Assembly: GCF_000516985.1 (NCBI RefSeq)
Contig: NW_006917091.1
Span: 3,803,022 to 3,867,021, forward strand
Reading direction: 5' to 3'
DNA length: 64,000 bases
DNA from: Pestalotiopsis fici W106-1
Lineage: Eukaryota; Ascomycota; Sordariomycetes; Amphisphaeriales; Sporocadaceae
A program made the position numbers and the translations under genes. How positions within the stretch are numbered: position 1 is the first letter of the stretch; every line of letters begins with the position of its first letter. Below the pieces are notes generated by a model. That model did not search any database, was not told where the DNA came from, and was given only the letters and a program-made list of their open reading frames with translations. Of this stretch, positions 24,853 through 35,612 are shown piece by piece.

Positions 24853-25563
24853 ATGTCTCGATCATTACTCCGCTCCGTCTTGGAGCTGCGGACGCCTCTC
24901 ACTCGGCTGCCGCCCTCCTTCCTCCTGCCCATCCAGTCCCAGCAGCGCTCGCTGTCGAGCACCAGCAGACGGCACGACCAGATCCAGTCGCAATCAACAA
25001 CACCAAACCCGGTAGCCAGCGACGCCATCTCCAAGCCGCCCACCGAGCCCGAGCATCCCTTTGTTGCCGAGTCGGGCGACCTGCAGCCGCAAAAGGGTCA
25101 CAGCACCGTCCCGGAGCCTCTCTACCCCAAGCAGCCACAGACAACCTCGCCGCTGTCGCCCGAGGCCGCCCAGTCCATCAGCCAGCTGCTCCCCCTCCTG
25201 CGGGCGCAGCCGGGCCACTACATCACGGCACACATTTGGGGACGGCCGTACCTGGTACAGCCGGGCGACCGGATCCGGCTGCCCTTCAAGATGCCCGGGG
25301 TGCTGCCGGGCGACGTGCTGCGCCTGGACCGCGCCTCCACCCTGGGCTCGCGCGACTACACCCTCCAGGGCGGCCCGTACATTGACGAGCGCCTGTTCGA
25401 GTGCCGCGCCACCGTCACGGGCACCGAGACGGAGCCCCTGCGCGTCAAGGTCAAGACCAAGAGGCGGCAGAGGCGGAACAAGACCGTCAAGAGCAAGCAC
25501 CAGTACACGATACTCCGCATCACGGATCTCAAGCTCAAGGGCCCCGAGGCTATTGGATTGTAA
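24853..25563 (+). CDS. Mitochondrial large-subunit ribosomal protein bL21m
   Basis: Single exon, 236 residues. The N-terminus is rich in Arg, Ser and Leu without acidic residues (SRSLLRSVLELRTPLTRLPP), consistent with a mitochondrial presequence. A Pro/Gln/Ser-rich linker follows. The C-terminal half, from about residue 110, is the L21 domain: QPGHYITAHIWGRPYLVQPGDRIRLPFKM, a VLPGDVLRLDRASTLGSRDYTLQGGPYI core and a basic RRQRRNKTVKSKHQYTILRITDL ending that binds rRNA. The yeast counterpart is Mrpl49. Codon use is very GC-rich in the third position compared with neighbours, as expected for a well-expressed gene. Confidence 0.93.
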   Translation: MSRSLLRSVLELRTPLTRLPPSFLLPIQSQQRSLSSTSRRHDQIQSQSTTPNPVASDAISKPPTEPEHPFVAESGDLQPQKGHSTVPEPLYPKQPQTTSPLSPEAAQSISQLLPLLRAQPGHYITAHIWGRPYLVQPGDRIRLPFKMPGVLPGDVLRLDRASTLGSRDYTLQGGPYIDERLFECRATVTGTETEPLRVKVKTKRRQRRNKTVKSKHQYTILRITDLKLKGPEAIGL

Positions 25564-26305
25564 AAAAGCACTGAATGCCGTGTTGGGAAATTTTCTGGAA
25601 TCTGTCAGATGGGGACGACTAGAAGCCCTGTCACACAGTCTTCAGCGGGCTGTTGGTCGGGTAGACTGTGATATTGACATTGTACCAATTAGACTGGAAG
25701 AGTGTATATCAACAGTAGCATTTGGAGACTGGGAAAGGTGGAATGTATTAAAAGTCTGGCGTCTATACAGTTTGCAAGAATCGTTACATCTATGATTAAG
25801 CAGCTGTCAATGGGCTTGTAAATTACGAATCAAAGAAACCAATTATTTATGCATTGCGCGGTTTTCCTGCGGTTCCAATAGAAATCATCTTTCTTCCCGA
25901 TATGTAGCACCTTCTGCTTGTAAAGACTAGTATTTCATCCATTCATTTTCAGTCATTACATTGGAGCATATAACTTTCAGCAGAGTAAGAGATATCATGA
26001 ATTGAACTTTCCATCGCCTTGGGGGAATATATAAAATAACCAAAAACTTCGAATCGAGGCAGGCCGTTCTAAACAAAACAGGGCCATGCTCTCTGCCTGT
26101 GGCTCTTTGCAAAACGTTTCGTGACGGGTCGTAAACAAACGAAAACAAAACCAACAACTCATTTAGAGCTCTTTTTTCTCCTCAGAAGCAACATCATTAT
26201 TCCAGTACATTCTTTCCTGCAACGCCCTCCTAGCAAGACAGGTATTTCCATACACGGACAGTTTGTGTATATCCAGGTCCTGATCTGACAGTGTCATGGA
26301 CTTTG
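25564..26305. other. Convergent intergenic region bL21m / MPS1
   Basis: 742 bp between stop codons, AT-rich from 25780 to 26200. No gene or structured element recognised. Confidence 0.5.
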
Positions 26306-29039
26306 TCACCTCAAGTCACGTCCCACAGCCTTGGCGACACTAGACCAATATGCTTTTGGCCAGGCGCTCAAGAGTTCACCGTCGTCAGGCATGCGCTCCC
26401 GGCATTTTGCCACAACACTGTGAATAATTCGGCCCAACAATTCCTCGCTGACTGGGAGCTGACCATGTGGGGTTTCCACGGGGTACAAGAATGGGTCTGA
26501 CAAGCTCAGTAGTTCCTCGCATGTCGGACGCATGTGCTGATCCCGGTTGAGGCAGCGTTTCATTGTCCTCAGCAGAGATGGCGGCACAGGAGCATCACCA
26601 ATGCCCCGGTCCTTGAAAGTGATGGCGTAGTCCCAGTCAATAATGGCGTGACACCGAGCCATCTGGTTCTGGATATGTCCAAAAGGTGGTGTGCCATAGA
26701 CCATTTGGTAGAGAATGCAGCCGAGACTCCAGACATCGCTAGGCTTGCCCAGCTTCATGAGCTTTGGTCCTCTGTTGGTCGCGGTATTGATTCGGCGGCC
26801 ATCAGGACCCGTGGTGTGGGAATCCAACAAAGATTCAGGGCTCATGTAGTTCGGTGTTCCGATCTGTGTCTCTCTGTGAACGTTGACAGTCTCGTCTGTT
26901 TGAATTGCATTTGCAATGCCGAAATCAATCAACTTGAGGCGTCCCTGAACCAGAACAAAGTTGGCGGGTTTCAGATCAGAGTGTACAACATCGTAAGCGT
27001 GGACTGCCGCAAGGCATTCCAACATTTCCTGCCAATAGAACCGGACAAAGACAGGGTCGAATCGAGCTGTATCGGGCGAGAGACGTGTACGGAGGAGTGT
27101 GTTAAGATCCAGTTCGCCCATCTCCATAAGCTAGTACAAATAGTTAGTCGTAGGTCCTCTTGATGGGTTGGATATTTCTGAAACTTACAAGACTTAGGAC
27201 TTGCTTCTCCTCGTTCATCTCATAGTCAAAGAGATTGATGACCCTCTCACATCCGCCGAGTTTGCCAAGAAGATCAATCTCGCCCTTGAACCCTCTGACG
27301 GTCGATTCATCTGCACCTTCGATTGAAACTCTCTTCAGCGCAAACATCTTGCCGTTATCTGCTGCCACTCGATACACTTTGCCACTTCCTCCTCGGCCAA
27401 GTGTGTCGATTCGAGTGTAGTACTTTTTGTTGACCTTCATATAATTTCGCTTCTTGGCTGCTTGTTGTGTAGTTGATGCCCCGGCTGTCGATGTTGCTGC
27501 CTCAAGAATTGACATCTTGGGGGGAGGCGGCGGTGCAATTCTTCGGGGTTCGTTCTGATTGACTGCTGCGAGCGGTTTTCTCTCAGGTGAAGGTATTTTG
27601 GCCGGGCCCAGGTCGACGCTCAAGGGCCGCGGAGGTAGCTGTGCTTCCTTTTCCAAGATTGAGTTGCCAAGACCCTTGCTCCTCCTGAATGTTGATGGCG
27701 GGTCGTTTTCTTGATCATGCCGGGAAGGCACCTCAGGCCGGGGCGCTGAGGCTCTGTAATGAGGAATTTGGATTTCTTCTTGCTCGCGAACTGGAGAGCT
27801 CTGGTGTGAGAGTAATCGAGGCTCTTCATAAGCAGCTGATGTTTCTCGCTTATATCTTGAGGAGTTCTTGGCGCTAACAGGGCTTCCCGAAGCAAGGCGA
27901 TCCGGGACATAATATGACGAGGCATAGTTTTCCGGCTCGAGGTCAATGATGTCCTGTGGCGCTTGGCCATCAGCCTCGTACTGGCTCATTTGAAGGCCGT
28001 CTCCATCTGCATCGTTGCCTCCATCATCGTCGCTTTGTCGTCGCAAACCGCGCCGAGCTGGCCCACGGAGAAAGCTTCCAGTGACCTTTCCAACACGTTT
28101 GACACGCATCGACCCCTGAATAGCCTGATTGTCTTCGTCGCGAGTACGCGGACGAGAGGTACTGCCCTGGCCCAAGCCAACTCGTTGATGCGAAGCTGTA
28201 ACTGGTTCCTCTGCTGCCTCGTTTTCGGATTGGGGTTGAGCAGAATCGAGGCGACGGAAAGAGTTCCCGGAAGATCCACTGAGACGGCTGCGGCCTCCCG
28301 AAGAACCAACGGCAATGCGAACACTTCGGATGCCTTGAGCTTGGGGCGTGTTGATACCGTTGAGCTCGGAGATATCGAGCTTCTCGTCTACCAGACTTTC
28401 CCTACTTGGTGGGCGAGCGCCTCTCTGGGATGTTGAAAGGGAAGTAGATCGGCGTTTGGAGGGCTGTACGGCTCCAAATGACGTTGAAATTCCGGGCGTG
28501 GTGGTGCTGAGCCGTACGACACGTTTTCTCTGTTTCTGCGCCGGGCTGTTTTCGCTAGCCTGACTTCTGACGGGAGACGCTTGTCTCGATGATGCCACCT
28601 GTGCGCTGCTAGCTCTGGTCTGGCGCCGCTCCTCCGCGTTCGAGCTCGTCGAGTTATTCAAGATGCTTCGTCTCTTGACTGGTTTATCCTGTTCCAGCAC
28701 CGATTGCACGGGCGATGACGGGCGATGGGCCTGAGCTCTAGTCCGGACCCGACCTGGGACGTGGCCGGCCTGCGCGGCGGGCTCTGCAACACCGTCATCA
28801 TTCAATAGAGCCTTGGTGAGAGCGCTGAGCTTCATAGGCACGGGTATCTCGTCATCGGAGCTATCGGCATGGTTTGCAGCAAATTGCGACTTTGCCGATG
28901 CGTGTGCGGCAGCATTTGACTGCGCGCGGTCCAGTTGCGACCGCGAAGAAGTTCTCCTCAAGCCAGATCTGAGAGATGGCTTCCTGGTAGGCCCCGATAT
29001 GTGGCTGTTCCCCAGAGGGGTTGGCGATGCGGCAGCCAT
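26306..29039 (-). CDS. MPS1: Dual-specificity protein kinase MPS1/TTK-like
   Basis: Spindle-checkpoint and spindle-pole duplication kinase that phosphorylates the kinetochore scaffold. Exons complement(26306..27130, 27189..29039), phase 0 junction, 891 residues. The ATG at 29039 (MAAASPTPLG) is the first in frame; the longer frame starts with TTG. Residues 1-530 are a disordered Ser/Arg/Pro-rich regulatory region. The kinase domain spans about 540-830: glycine loop LGRGGSGKVYRV, ATP lysine in FALKRV, LMEMGELDLNTLL hinge characteristic of MPS1, catalytic VHSDLKPANFVLV, DFG in LIDFGIANAI, and the activation segment GTPNYMSPESL. The GELDL hinge and the SDLKPANF loop separate it from generic kinases. 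Confidence 0.93.
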
Positions 29040-30016
29040 GGCGATGTTGAGATGTATAAGTGTTGTGACTGCTAGCGGTAGTACAAGTGATTTGACGTCA
29101 AAGGGTGCCAAAAATGTGCAAAGCAATTCGCCAGCCTCGCGGTATCGTGTTACCGGAATATGACGATGATTGTTGTTTGTTGGTGGAATAAAGAATGTTT
29201 TTACGCGTCAAAGCGACCCATGATCCAAAAATTCGCAGATCGATAGAGAGTTGACAGCAATGCGGCGCGCAGTGCGAAAAGTTGAATATCGCGTTTCTGC
29301 TAGATCTTCATCTTGGGGCAGATTGGGGGGACCCAGCAACTATGGGGTCGTTGACTCTTTTGTTGCTGGTGGCTGCGCATCATCCAATGAATTGGGGCGG
29401 GTCGTTGCGCAGCAACCACCTGCATGCCGGGATTATTTCTTGGTTTGGTATGGAAAATTCACACTAACGAATAGCATAATCTTTTATTCAATTGATATTA
29501 TTAATTATGCAGCCAAAAGGGTATTAGGTGCTGTAATAGGTACGCAGCATTTTGTATTGAATTGTTAGTTCGACTACATTATTATCATCAAGCGAATACA
29601 GCACGATTGGATTGCACGATAGTTGCTCGGTTGCTTTGCTGCTATTCTGCTCCCTGTATATAGTTCAAGCAGGCCAACAGTACCAACTTGCGATAACTTG
29701 CTGCTTGTCATATCCGTCCAAGAACAAATTACATTGAATCACACTATGTCGGACTAAACACGGTCACATTTGAGCAAGTTGCAAAAGACAATATTTTGTT
29801 GTGCTCAGAAGAAGCAGGACTTAATTCGTCGCAACGACACGGATCTATCTTGTTGTCCGTCAGACTATCCGGTAGAACCTCGTGAGACTCATGAAAAGCA
29901 AAACCTTCCACGCCAGATGCCGATGCCATGCAAAAATGCTGTGGCCCATTTTAGACGCCACTCCTTCCGTAACACATTGCCTCGTGAGGTGATCCAAAGG
30001 GTATGAGGTGGATCGC
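29040..30016. other. Intergenic: MPS1 promoter and RPP2 3' flank
   Basis: 977 bp, AT-rich at 29455-29760. No gene supported; the open frames here are short and unremarkable. Confidence 0.5.
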
Positions 30017-30415
30017 TTAGTCGAAGAGACCGAATCCCATGTCGTCGTCGGACTCCTCCTTCTCTTCCTCCTTCTCCTCCTCCTTGGCCTCCTCGGCGGC
30101 ACCACCGGCGGCAGCGGCGCCACCAGCGGCAGCACCACCAGCACCGCCGCTGGGAACGGAAGCGAGCTTGGAAGAACCCTCAGCGATCAGCTGTAGAGAA
30201 AAAAAATCATTAGTCATGTGTCCTCCATTTTCATGCTATTGCAATTTTATTCGTACCTCGTTGATGTCCTTGCCCTCGAGCTCAGAGAGGAGCTTGTCCA
30301 GGCGCTCGGAGTCAGCCTCGATACCGACGGACTCAAGGACCTCCTTGACGTCAGCAGCGCTGGGGGAGGTGTTACCACCCAGGGTGAGGAGAAGGTAAGC
30401 GGCGAGGTGCTTCAT
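30017..30415 (-). CDS. RPP2: 60S acidic ribosomal protein P2
   Basis: Stalk protein of the large ribosomal subunit that recruits elongation-factor GTPases. Exons complement(30017..30190, 30257..30415), 110 residues. The N-terminal dimerisation domain [32 protein letters not shown] is the P2 type (P1 would lack the MKHLAAYLL start). An Ala/Gly hinge ([17 protein letters not shown]) and the invariant C-terminal tail [12 protein letters not shown] follow. Strong codon bias is visible in the exons. Divergent from SPT2. Confidence 0.97.
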
Positions 30416-31549
30416 TTTGGTGGTTTGGTTCTGCGGTAGCCTAGTCAGCGGGAAGCTCGCGAAATTTCCACACGCACAAAATGCGCTTGCACAGATATTC
30501 TGATGGCGCGTAGAGCGGAGGTGATCGAGTGGTGAGGACGTACTGTGTTGATTGTATGAACACGAGAAATCAATCAATTTAACCGCAAGTTGGGCGGAGA
30601 CTGAAACTTCGAGTTCTGGGTGAAGTCGTGATGGTTAAAGGTCAGGTCTGGTCTTGGTTGCGAAAAAAGTTCCTGTTCAAAAATCCAATGGTGGGATGGA
30701 TGTGGGGCCAGATTCCGCCAATTCCCCGGTGCAAAGGTCACATGATTAGGGTCGCTTTGGCAGTCAAATCGCGAGTCGCGCCATTCGTTTAATTGCAGCT
30801 AGCGTGGCTGGTTACCAGCGCCGGACTACCCAAGGCATGGCCCGAGCTCGGATTTTCTTTCTTCTCAGCCGCTGGCCAGTCTGCCAGTGACTTGACCTGC
30901 CCTGGAAGCCTGGAATTGGCGTTGCTTGCTCAGGCCCTTCAAGTGCTGTCGGTCCTCCAAAGCACCAGCAAAAGCCAGCATCCACTGGCTGGTACCTCTG
31001 TATCCAGACTTCAGGTTGTTAGGGGCTGTTTTCAGGCCAAAGTGACGTCGGTCTGCCCATCAAGACCATTTTTTTCTTTTGTCGGGAACGGACTTTTCCT
31101 CATTCCTTGCAAAAGCCCCCAGCGGCGCCTTTCCTTTCTTTCGGTAGAGGGTCGTCTAAACTTTCAAGGCTGTTCGCAAGCCTTCCAACTTGCACGTCCC
31201 CATCACTATCTCCGATCGTCAGGTCAAGTCTCCATTTAGGCTCCTCTGCCCCAGGGTGAGTGGACTGCTGTCGCCGTGCACCTCGACAGACTTTCTGCAC
31301 ACGCTGTCACCATAAAAGACAACACAGTCTGTTGTCTAGCAACACCAAACAACAACGTTTGTCTATCTTTCCCGACCCCAAGAGAGACAAGCGCATTCAT
31401 CCATGCAGATTATGCATCCATCGACCAGCAGCGCTACGTTAATATGTTGATCCTGACATTTGGCACCATTTGACGGTTAGCACTCGCGGTATTCTCTAGG
31501 ATTCGACCCTCTTCCTTTCTTGTTGATCGCAGCACATCTTCTCACCAAC
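30416..31549. promoter_or_regulatory. Divergent promoter RPP2 / SPT2
   Basis: 1.13 kb between opposing start codons. The region 30780-31500 has mixed composition and pyrimidine-rich patches near the SPT2 start. No defined ribosomal-protein promoter box recognised by eye. Confidence 0.45.
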
Positions 31550-32793
31550 ATGCCGGTATGTCGCATCTAGCAGTTGATTTCATCTTTCAACGCAAGCCCC
31601 GTGGACCTGCTAACCCCTTTGACTAGATTGGAGATTTGCTTGCTGAGATCAGCGGCGAAAAGCCAGCTGCTGTTCCTGTCTCTGCTGTGAAAACTGCAAC
31701 AGTGCTGAAGCGCAAAGCCGATGGCGATACTACTAGTAATGGTTTGCCGAACAAGATAGTCAAGCAGTCGCATGCAACTTCACGAGATTCGCTTTCAAGG
31801 AAGCCTTCACCTCCGCCTGCCCGCTCGAGTACTGTAGCTAAGCCGGCCGCGACAAATGGCCAGCGCACCAGTACCACAACATCCACCATCGCATCTCGCG
31901 ACAAGCCATATACGGGCACTGCTACCCTTGCTCGCGCAAATCGAAAGCCGGAGGCAATCAATACCTTGCCGGCGAGGAAAGATGGGGCTGCCGGCCCTGC
32001 CCGGCCTCAAGGAAGTGCCACCACCCTCAGCGCTCCAAGGGTTGCATCGGCAAAGCCGTCGCCCACAACGCCAACCAGTGCAGGCCCCAGCAAGGTACCA
32101 AAGAAGGGTTCATTTGCTGAAATCATGGCACGCGGCGCGAAGGCCCAGCAGATAGCACCTAAAGCTGGGCTTATTCAGCACAAAGCGATTGGCCAAACGG
32201 TTACGAGTAAGAAGGATTCAAAATGGAAGCTTGGAAAGAGTAATGCGGAAGCAAAGCCGAATGTTCTCCCGTCACGAGAAAAGTCGGTCCAGAATGTTCG
32301 GAATGGTAGCAGCAAGGATTCCCGGCCGACCACCAAGGGTAGTGGAAGGCCCAGTCCCGCTGGAGATGATTTGGCAGACAAAAAGATCAAGAAGGCAGCA
32401 ACAGCTACAACAGGCTATACCGGAACAGCACGACCGGCACCCAAGAAAGCATCGGATTCCAAGAGTGGCAAGCCTGCATCCTCTCGTCCTCGTACAGGCG
32501 GTGGTCTACTAGCCATGCCCCGTACTGGACGCCGTGAACGATATGAGGAAGAAGATTCAGATATGGACGACTTCATTGACGATGACGAGGGCGAGGATGA
32601 CGAGATTCCTCGTGGCTACAGATACGCCGATGACTATGACTCGGACAGCGACATGGAAGCTGGTGCCGATGACATTTATGCAGAGGAGCAGAGAGCGTTA
32701 CGCCAGGCTCGCGAGGATGATGCCAAGGAAGAGGCACTGCTGGAGAAGCTGAGGCGAGAGAAGGAGGCTAGAAAGAAGCGTTCTGGGTATTGA
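31550..32793 (+). CDS. SPT2: SPT2-type chromatin protein / histone chaperone
   Basis: Two exons: 31550..31555, a six-base coding exon holding only Met-Pro, and 31627..32793; 390 residues. The joined start MPIGDLLAEISGE matches the conserved N-terminus of fungal Spt2. The middle is a long disordered, Lys/Ser/Ala/Pro-rich segment. The C-terminal SPT2 domain has the typical acidic run (DDFIDDDEGEDDEIPRGYRY), then ADDIYAEEQRALRQAREDD and an E/K/R-rich helix to the end. In yeast Spt2 binds H3-H4 during transcription elongation and limits cryptic transcription; nuclear. Confidence 0.92.
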
Positions 32794-33415
32794 TCTACAA
32801 AAACCGTGCTTTCTTTGGGGTCCTTTTGATGGGGGCCAGAATATGGTCTGAGACTGAGTAGAAAAGGCCAGTGCATCAGGAGGAGTTTACTGCTTTTACA
32901 CACACATCTAGGGGCGACCAGCATCATATCCGGAAAGGCGAAGGCGTTCAGGGTCCCGTAATTTTTATTGCCTGTAAAAAGGGTTGTTTCCATTACAATG
33001 CATCGTCACTTCACGTCGTCTAGGTAGATGGACCAGATACACCATACATGACTGCATGTATTCACATCATGACTGTACCTTTGCCCTGATCCGTATCTTG
33101 AACGCTGAGTCGCTGTTAACTTGTTGCAGCGCTGTGAGTAGCATTCTCCTGACTCGCCAGCCTTGAACTGAAAACTGTGCAGGCTGTGGGATACTTGCCC
33201 AGCCTATTGTCCAACATCAAATCTTCGCGACCATGGCTGGTCCCATGGGCTCTACCTTAGCCGGCACATGACAGATGACATGCGCGATCCTAACCAATAC
33301 AATGGTCACTGACGACCCGAACACGCTTCTCAAGCCCTAGATTGTGACTCATTCATGATCCACTTTCCTTTTGTCTCAATACTTCAGAACACATTACCGG
33401 CCTTTCTTTCATCAA
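32794..33415. other. Intergenic between SPT2 and the initiator tRNA
   Basis: 622 bp without a supported gene. A TGACTCA word (Gcn4/CPC1-type) lies at 33345-33351, about 65 bp upstream of the tRNA; probably chance. Confidence 0.45.
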
Positions 33416-33487
33416 AGCACCATGGCGCAGCGGAAGCGCGCCGGGCTCATAACCCGGAGGACCTCCGATCGAAACGGAGTGGTGCTA
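33416..33487 (+). tRNA. tRNA-iMet: Initiator tRNA-Met (CAT)
   Basis: A complete 72-base cloverleaf without intron. The acceptor stem is AGCACCA/TGGTGCT with discriminator A. The D stem is GCGC/GCGC, the anticodon stem CCGGG/CCCGG around CTCATAA (anticodon at 33448-33450), the variable loop AGGAC, and the T stem CTCCG/CGGAG around ATCGAAA. The first base pair A1-U72, the three consecutive G-C pairs in the anticodon stem and the T loop starting with A instead of T are the eukaryotic initiator identity elements. Internal promoter boxes are intact: A box at 33423-33433 and B box GATCGAAAC at 33467-33475. Confidence 0.97.
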
Positions 33488-33499
33488 TCTAATTCCATA

Positions 33500-33505
33500 T
33501 TTTTT
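33500..33505 (+). terminator. RNA polymerase III terminator (T6)
   Basis: A run of six T 13 bp after the tRNA 3' end on the coding strand, the usual Pol III stop. Confidence 0.85.
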
Positions 33506-34494
33506 GCCAATTCTTCATTGGTGGTGAAGCATGATCTTTTGTTGTATCTGCCTCTTCTTAACAATAGGTTTTTTGTTTTTCCCTCACAATTTTGCACACT
33601 ACATGGTGAGTTGTAGAATCGTCTTCAATCACATTTCATGTGATGGTCAAATATGAGTTGGTCTGATAATGTGTCGTCTCGAAGACGATTTGTGTAGCAG
33701 CAAACACACCACCAGATCGGAGCACCATGACCTCATGCAGAGTGCGCTTGGCTGAGCCGCGCGCGAGATCCATATGGAATAGGCAAGAAATGGGTGGTTC
33801 TTGAAAATGCACACAAAATGCATGCGAAGATGATAAACATAAAAGTGCGCGAGGCCAGGTTTTGTAGTTTCTCACATTCGTCCCTGCCTTTGGTGGTCGA
33901 ATTCTCTTGTTTCTGGTTCGGTGTAACTCTTTCGGCTCCCAAGAAACCATTTTTCTGTCTATGAATATTGAAAGTTCAAACAGGAAAGCCCTTATTATGC
34001 CTCTTCTTCATAAGACTGATTTAATCAACTGACCCTGCAATGGGAGGCCAAATATAGGCGCCCCCAATAATTGTATGCTACACGAAATTCGCCCTGCTTC
34101 GTCAGATAAATACCAAGAATAAAATCATGTTTTTTGAGTGCATAAATGTGTGCCGAAAAGTATAGCTACTCTGGTACTAGCATTGCCAAGGTCGATAATC
34201 TAGTTCAACTTGCTGGTCTGAAGTGGTTACATTATGGCGGTGTTATGAAACTATCCGAAGGGAGGTTTCAAAACTATCCGAATCTCACAGTCACCATACA
34301 AACTAGACAGTAAAACTATACGAAGTCGCATAGTTTTTACTGGATCAGTAAACTCTACGACACAATAAAAATAGTAAATCCGGAAGGACGTGGATAATTT
34401 CCGAGTACATATAAAAACATACCAGCGTATTCTTAAACTTTCAAAAAGTCCATTCATTTCCTTCTCCCAGGAAGAACGTGTTCATCATTGACAA
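33506..34494. other. Intergenic upstream of the SDR gene
   Basis: AT-leaning, with no gene. The last 250 bp carry a three-copy 12-bp repeat described separately. Confidence 0.45.
34248..34324 (+). repeat. Three-copy 12-bp repeat AAACTAT(C/A)CGAA in the SDR promoter
   Basis: Copies at 34248-34259 and 34271-34282 are identical, AAACTATCCGAA. The third at 34313-34324 differs by one base (A for the first C of CC). Spacings between starts are 23 and 42 bp. An inverted partial copy (ATAGTTTTT) follows at about 34330. The array sits about 170-250 bp ahead of the SDR start codon, a normal position for an upstream activating site. The bound factor is unknown. Confidence 0.6.
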
Positions 34495-35612
34495 ATGGCA
34501 ACCAAAGAACCCTCGCGAACACGCTCAGTTCTTATCACTGGGTGCAGTGATGGTGGCATCGGTGCCGCATTGGCACAATGTTTTGCTTCCCACCCCAACC
34601 TCCACGTCTACGCATCAGCTCGATCCATTGCCAAAATGTCCGAGTTAAGCACCATCCCTAATATCACTCTGTTAGCCCTGGACGTCACCTCACCCGAAAG
34701 TATCAAAATCGCTGTAACAACCCTGCAGAAAGCCACGGGCGGCAGCTTGGACATTCTTGTCAATAATGCCGGTTGCGGATACACTATGCCGTACCTGGAT
34801 TCCGACATTGAAGTGGCCAAGGCCTTGTTCGAGGTGAATGTCTGGGGACCCATGCGGGTAACGCAGGCAGTCCAACACATGCTCGTCCAGGCTCGAGGAA
34901 CCGTTGTCACGGTTGGCAGTACTGCAGAGTCTCTTGGACTTGCGTACCAAAGTAATGTGTCTCTGCTGATTCTCCAATTCTGTGAATACGTTGCTGACCA
35001 GGTGGGAATCATAGGTGTGTATTGCGGTTCCAAGGCTGCTAACCGCACCATGTCTGAGACACTACGTGTTGAGCTTGAACCTCTTGGAGTAAAGTGTCTG
35101 CATGTGACGACTAGTTTTGTCAAGACATCTTGGTACGTGTCTGCAGCCCTGTCATTTCCGCTTTATACATTTGGTTGCAGAAACTAGTGGGGGATTGTAT
35201 TGTCGGACGACTCGAAAAAGAGATAATGTCAACTAATGCTTGTACAGGTTTGACAACGTACCAACCTTCAAATTACCCAATGAATCCTACTATCAGCCAA
35301 TTGAAAAAGATATCAAGTCTGCGGCACAGGACCATGGATTTCAAATGATGCCAGCAGCCGAGTACGCAAATCGAGTAGTGAGCGATATACTTGCCGGTAA
35401 ACAAGGCACTGTACAGAGAGGAAGCATGGCAAGTATTATTTCTTGGGGATTGACGCTACTACCGAGATGGTTTATGGTGAGTTTTGTGAAATTTTGCTAC
35501 ACACAACTTGAATGCACGCAAAAAAGCTTACGCAATGCAGATTCAACAAGCAGCTTCTGGTAGTGGACTGGACAAACTTGATCGAACGAGCATAGCGCGG
35601 GTTCATGATTAG
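34495..35612 (+). CDS. Short-chain dehydrogenase related to NADPH-dependent 1-acyl-DHAP reductase (AYR1-like)
   Basis: Exons 34495..34951, 35015..35132, 35248..35476 and 35541..35612 give 291 residues. The classical SDR motifs are present: cofactor loop TGCSDGGIG (residues 15-23), LDVTSPES, NNAG at about 90, Ser in TVGSTAE, and the catalytic Y155-x3-K159 (YCGSK) made across intron 1. The pattern of TGCS at the start and ASGSGLDKL near the C-terminus fits the AYR1 group, which reduces acyl-dihydroxyacetone phosphate in lipid-droplet/ER glycerolipid synthesis. Substrate assignment is by family only. Intron 1 is 63 nt and has no stop in frame, so a retained-intron form with 21 extra residues just ahead of the active-site Tyr is possible. 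Confidence 0.85.
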
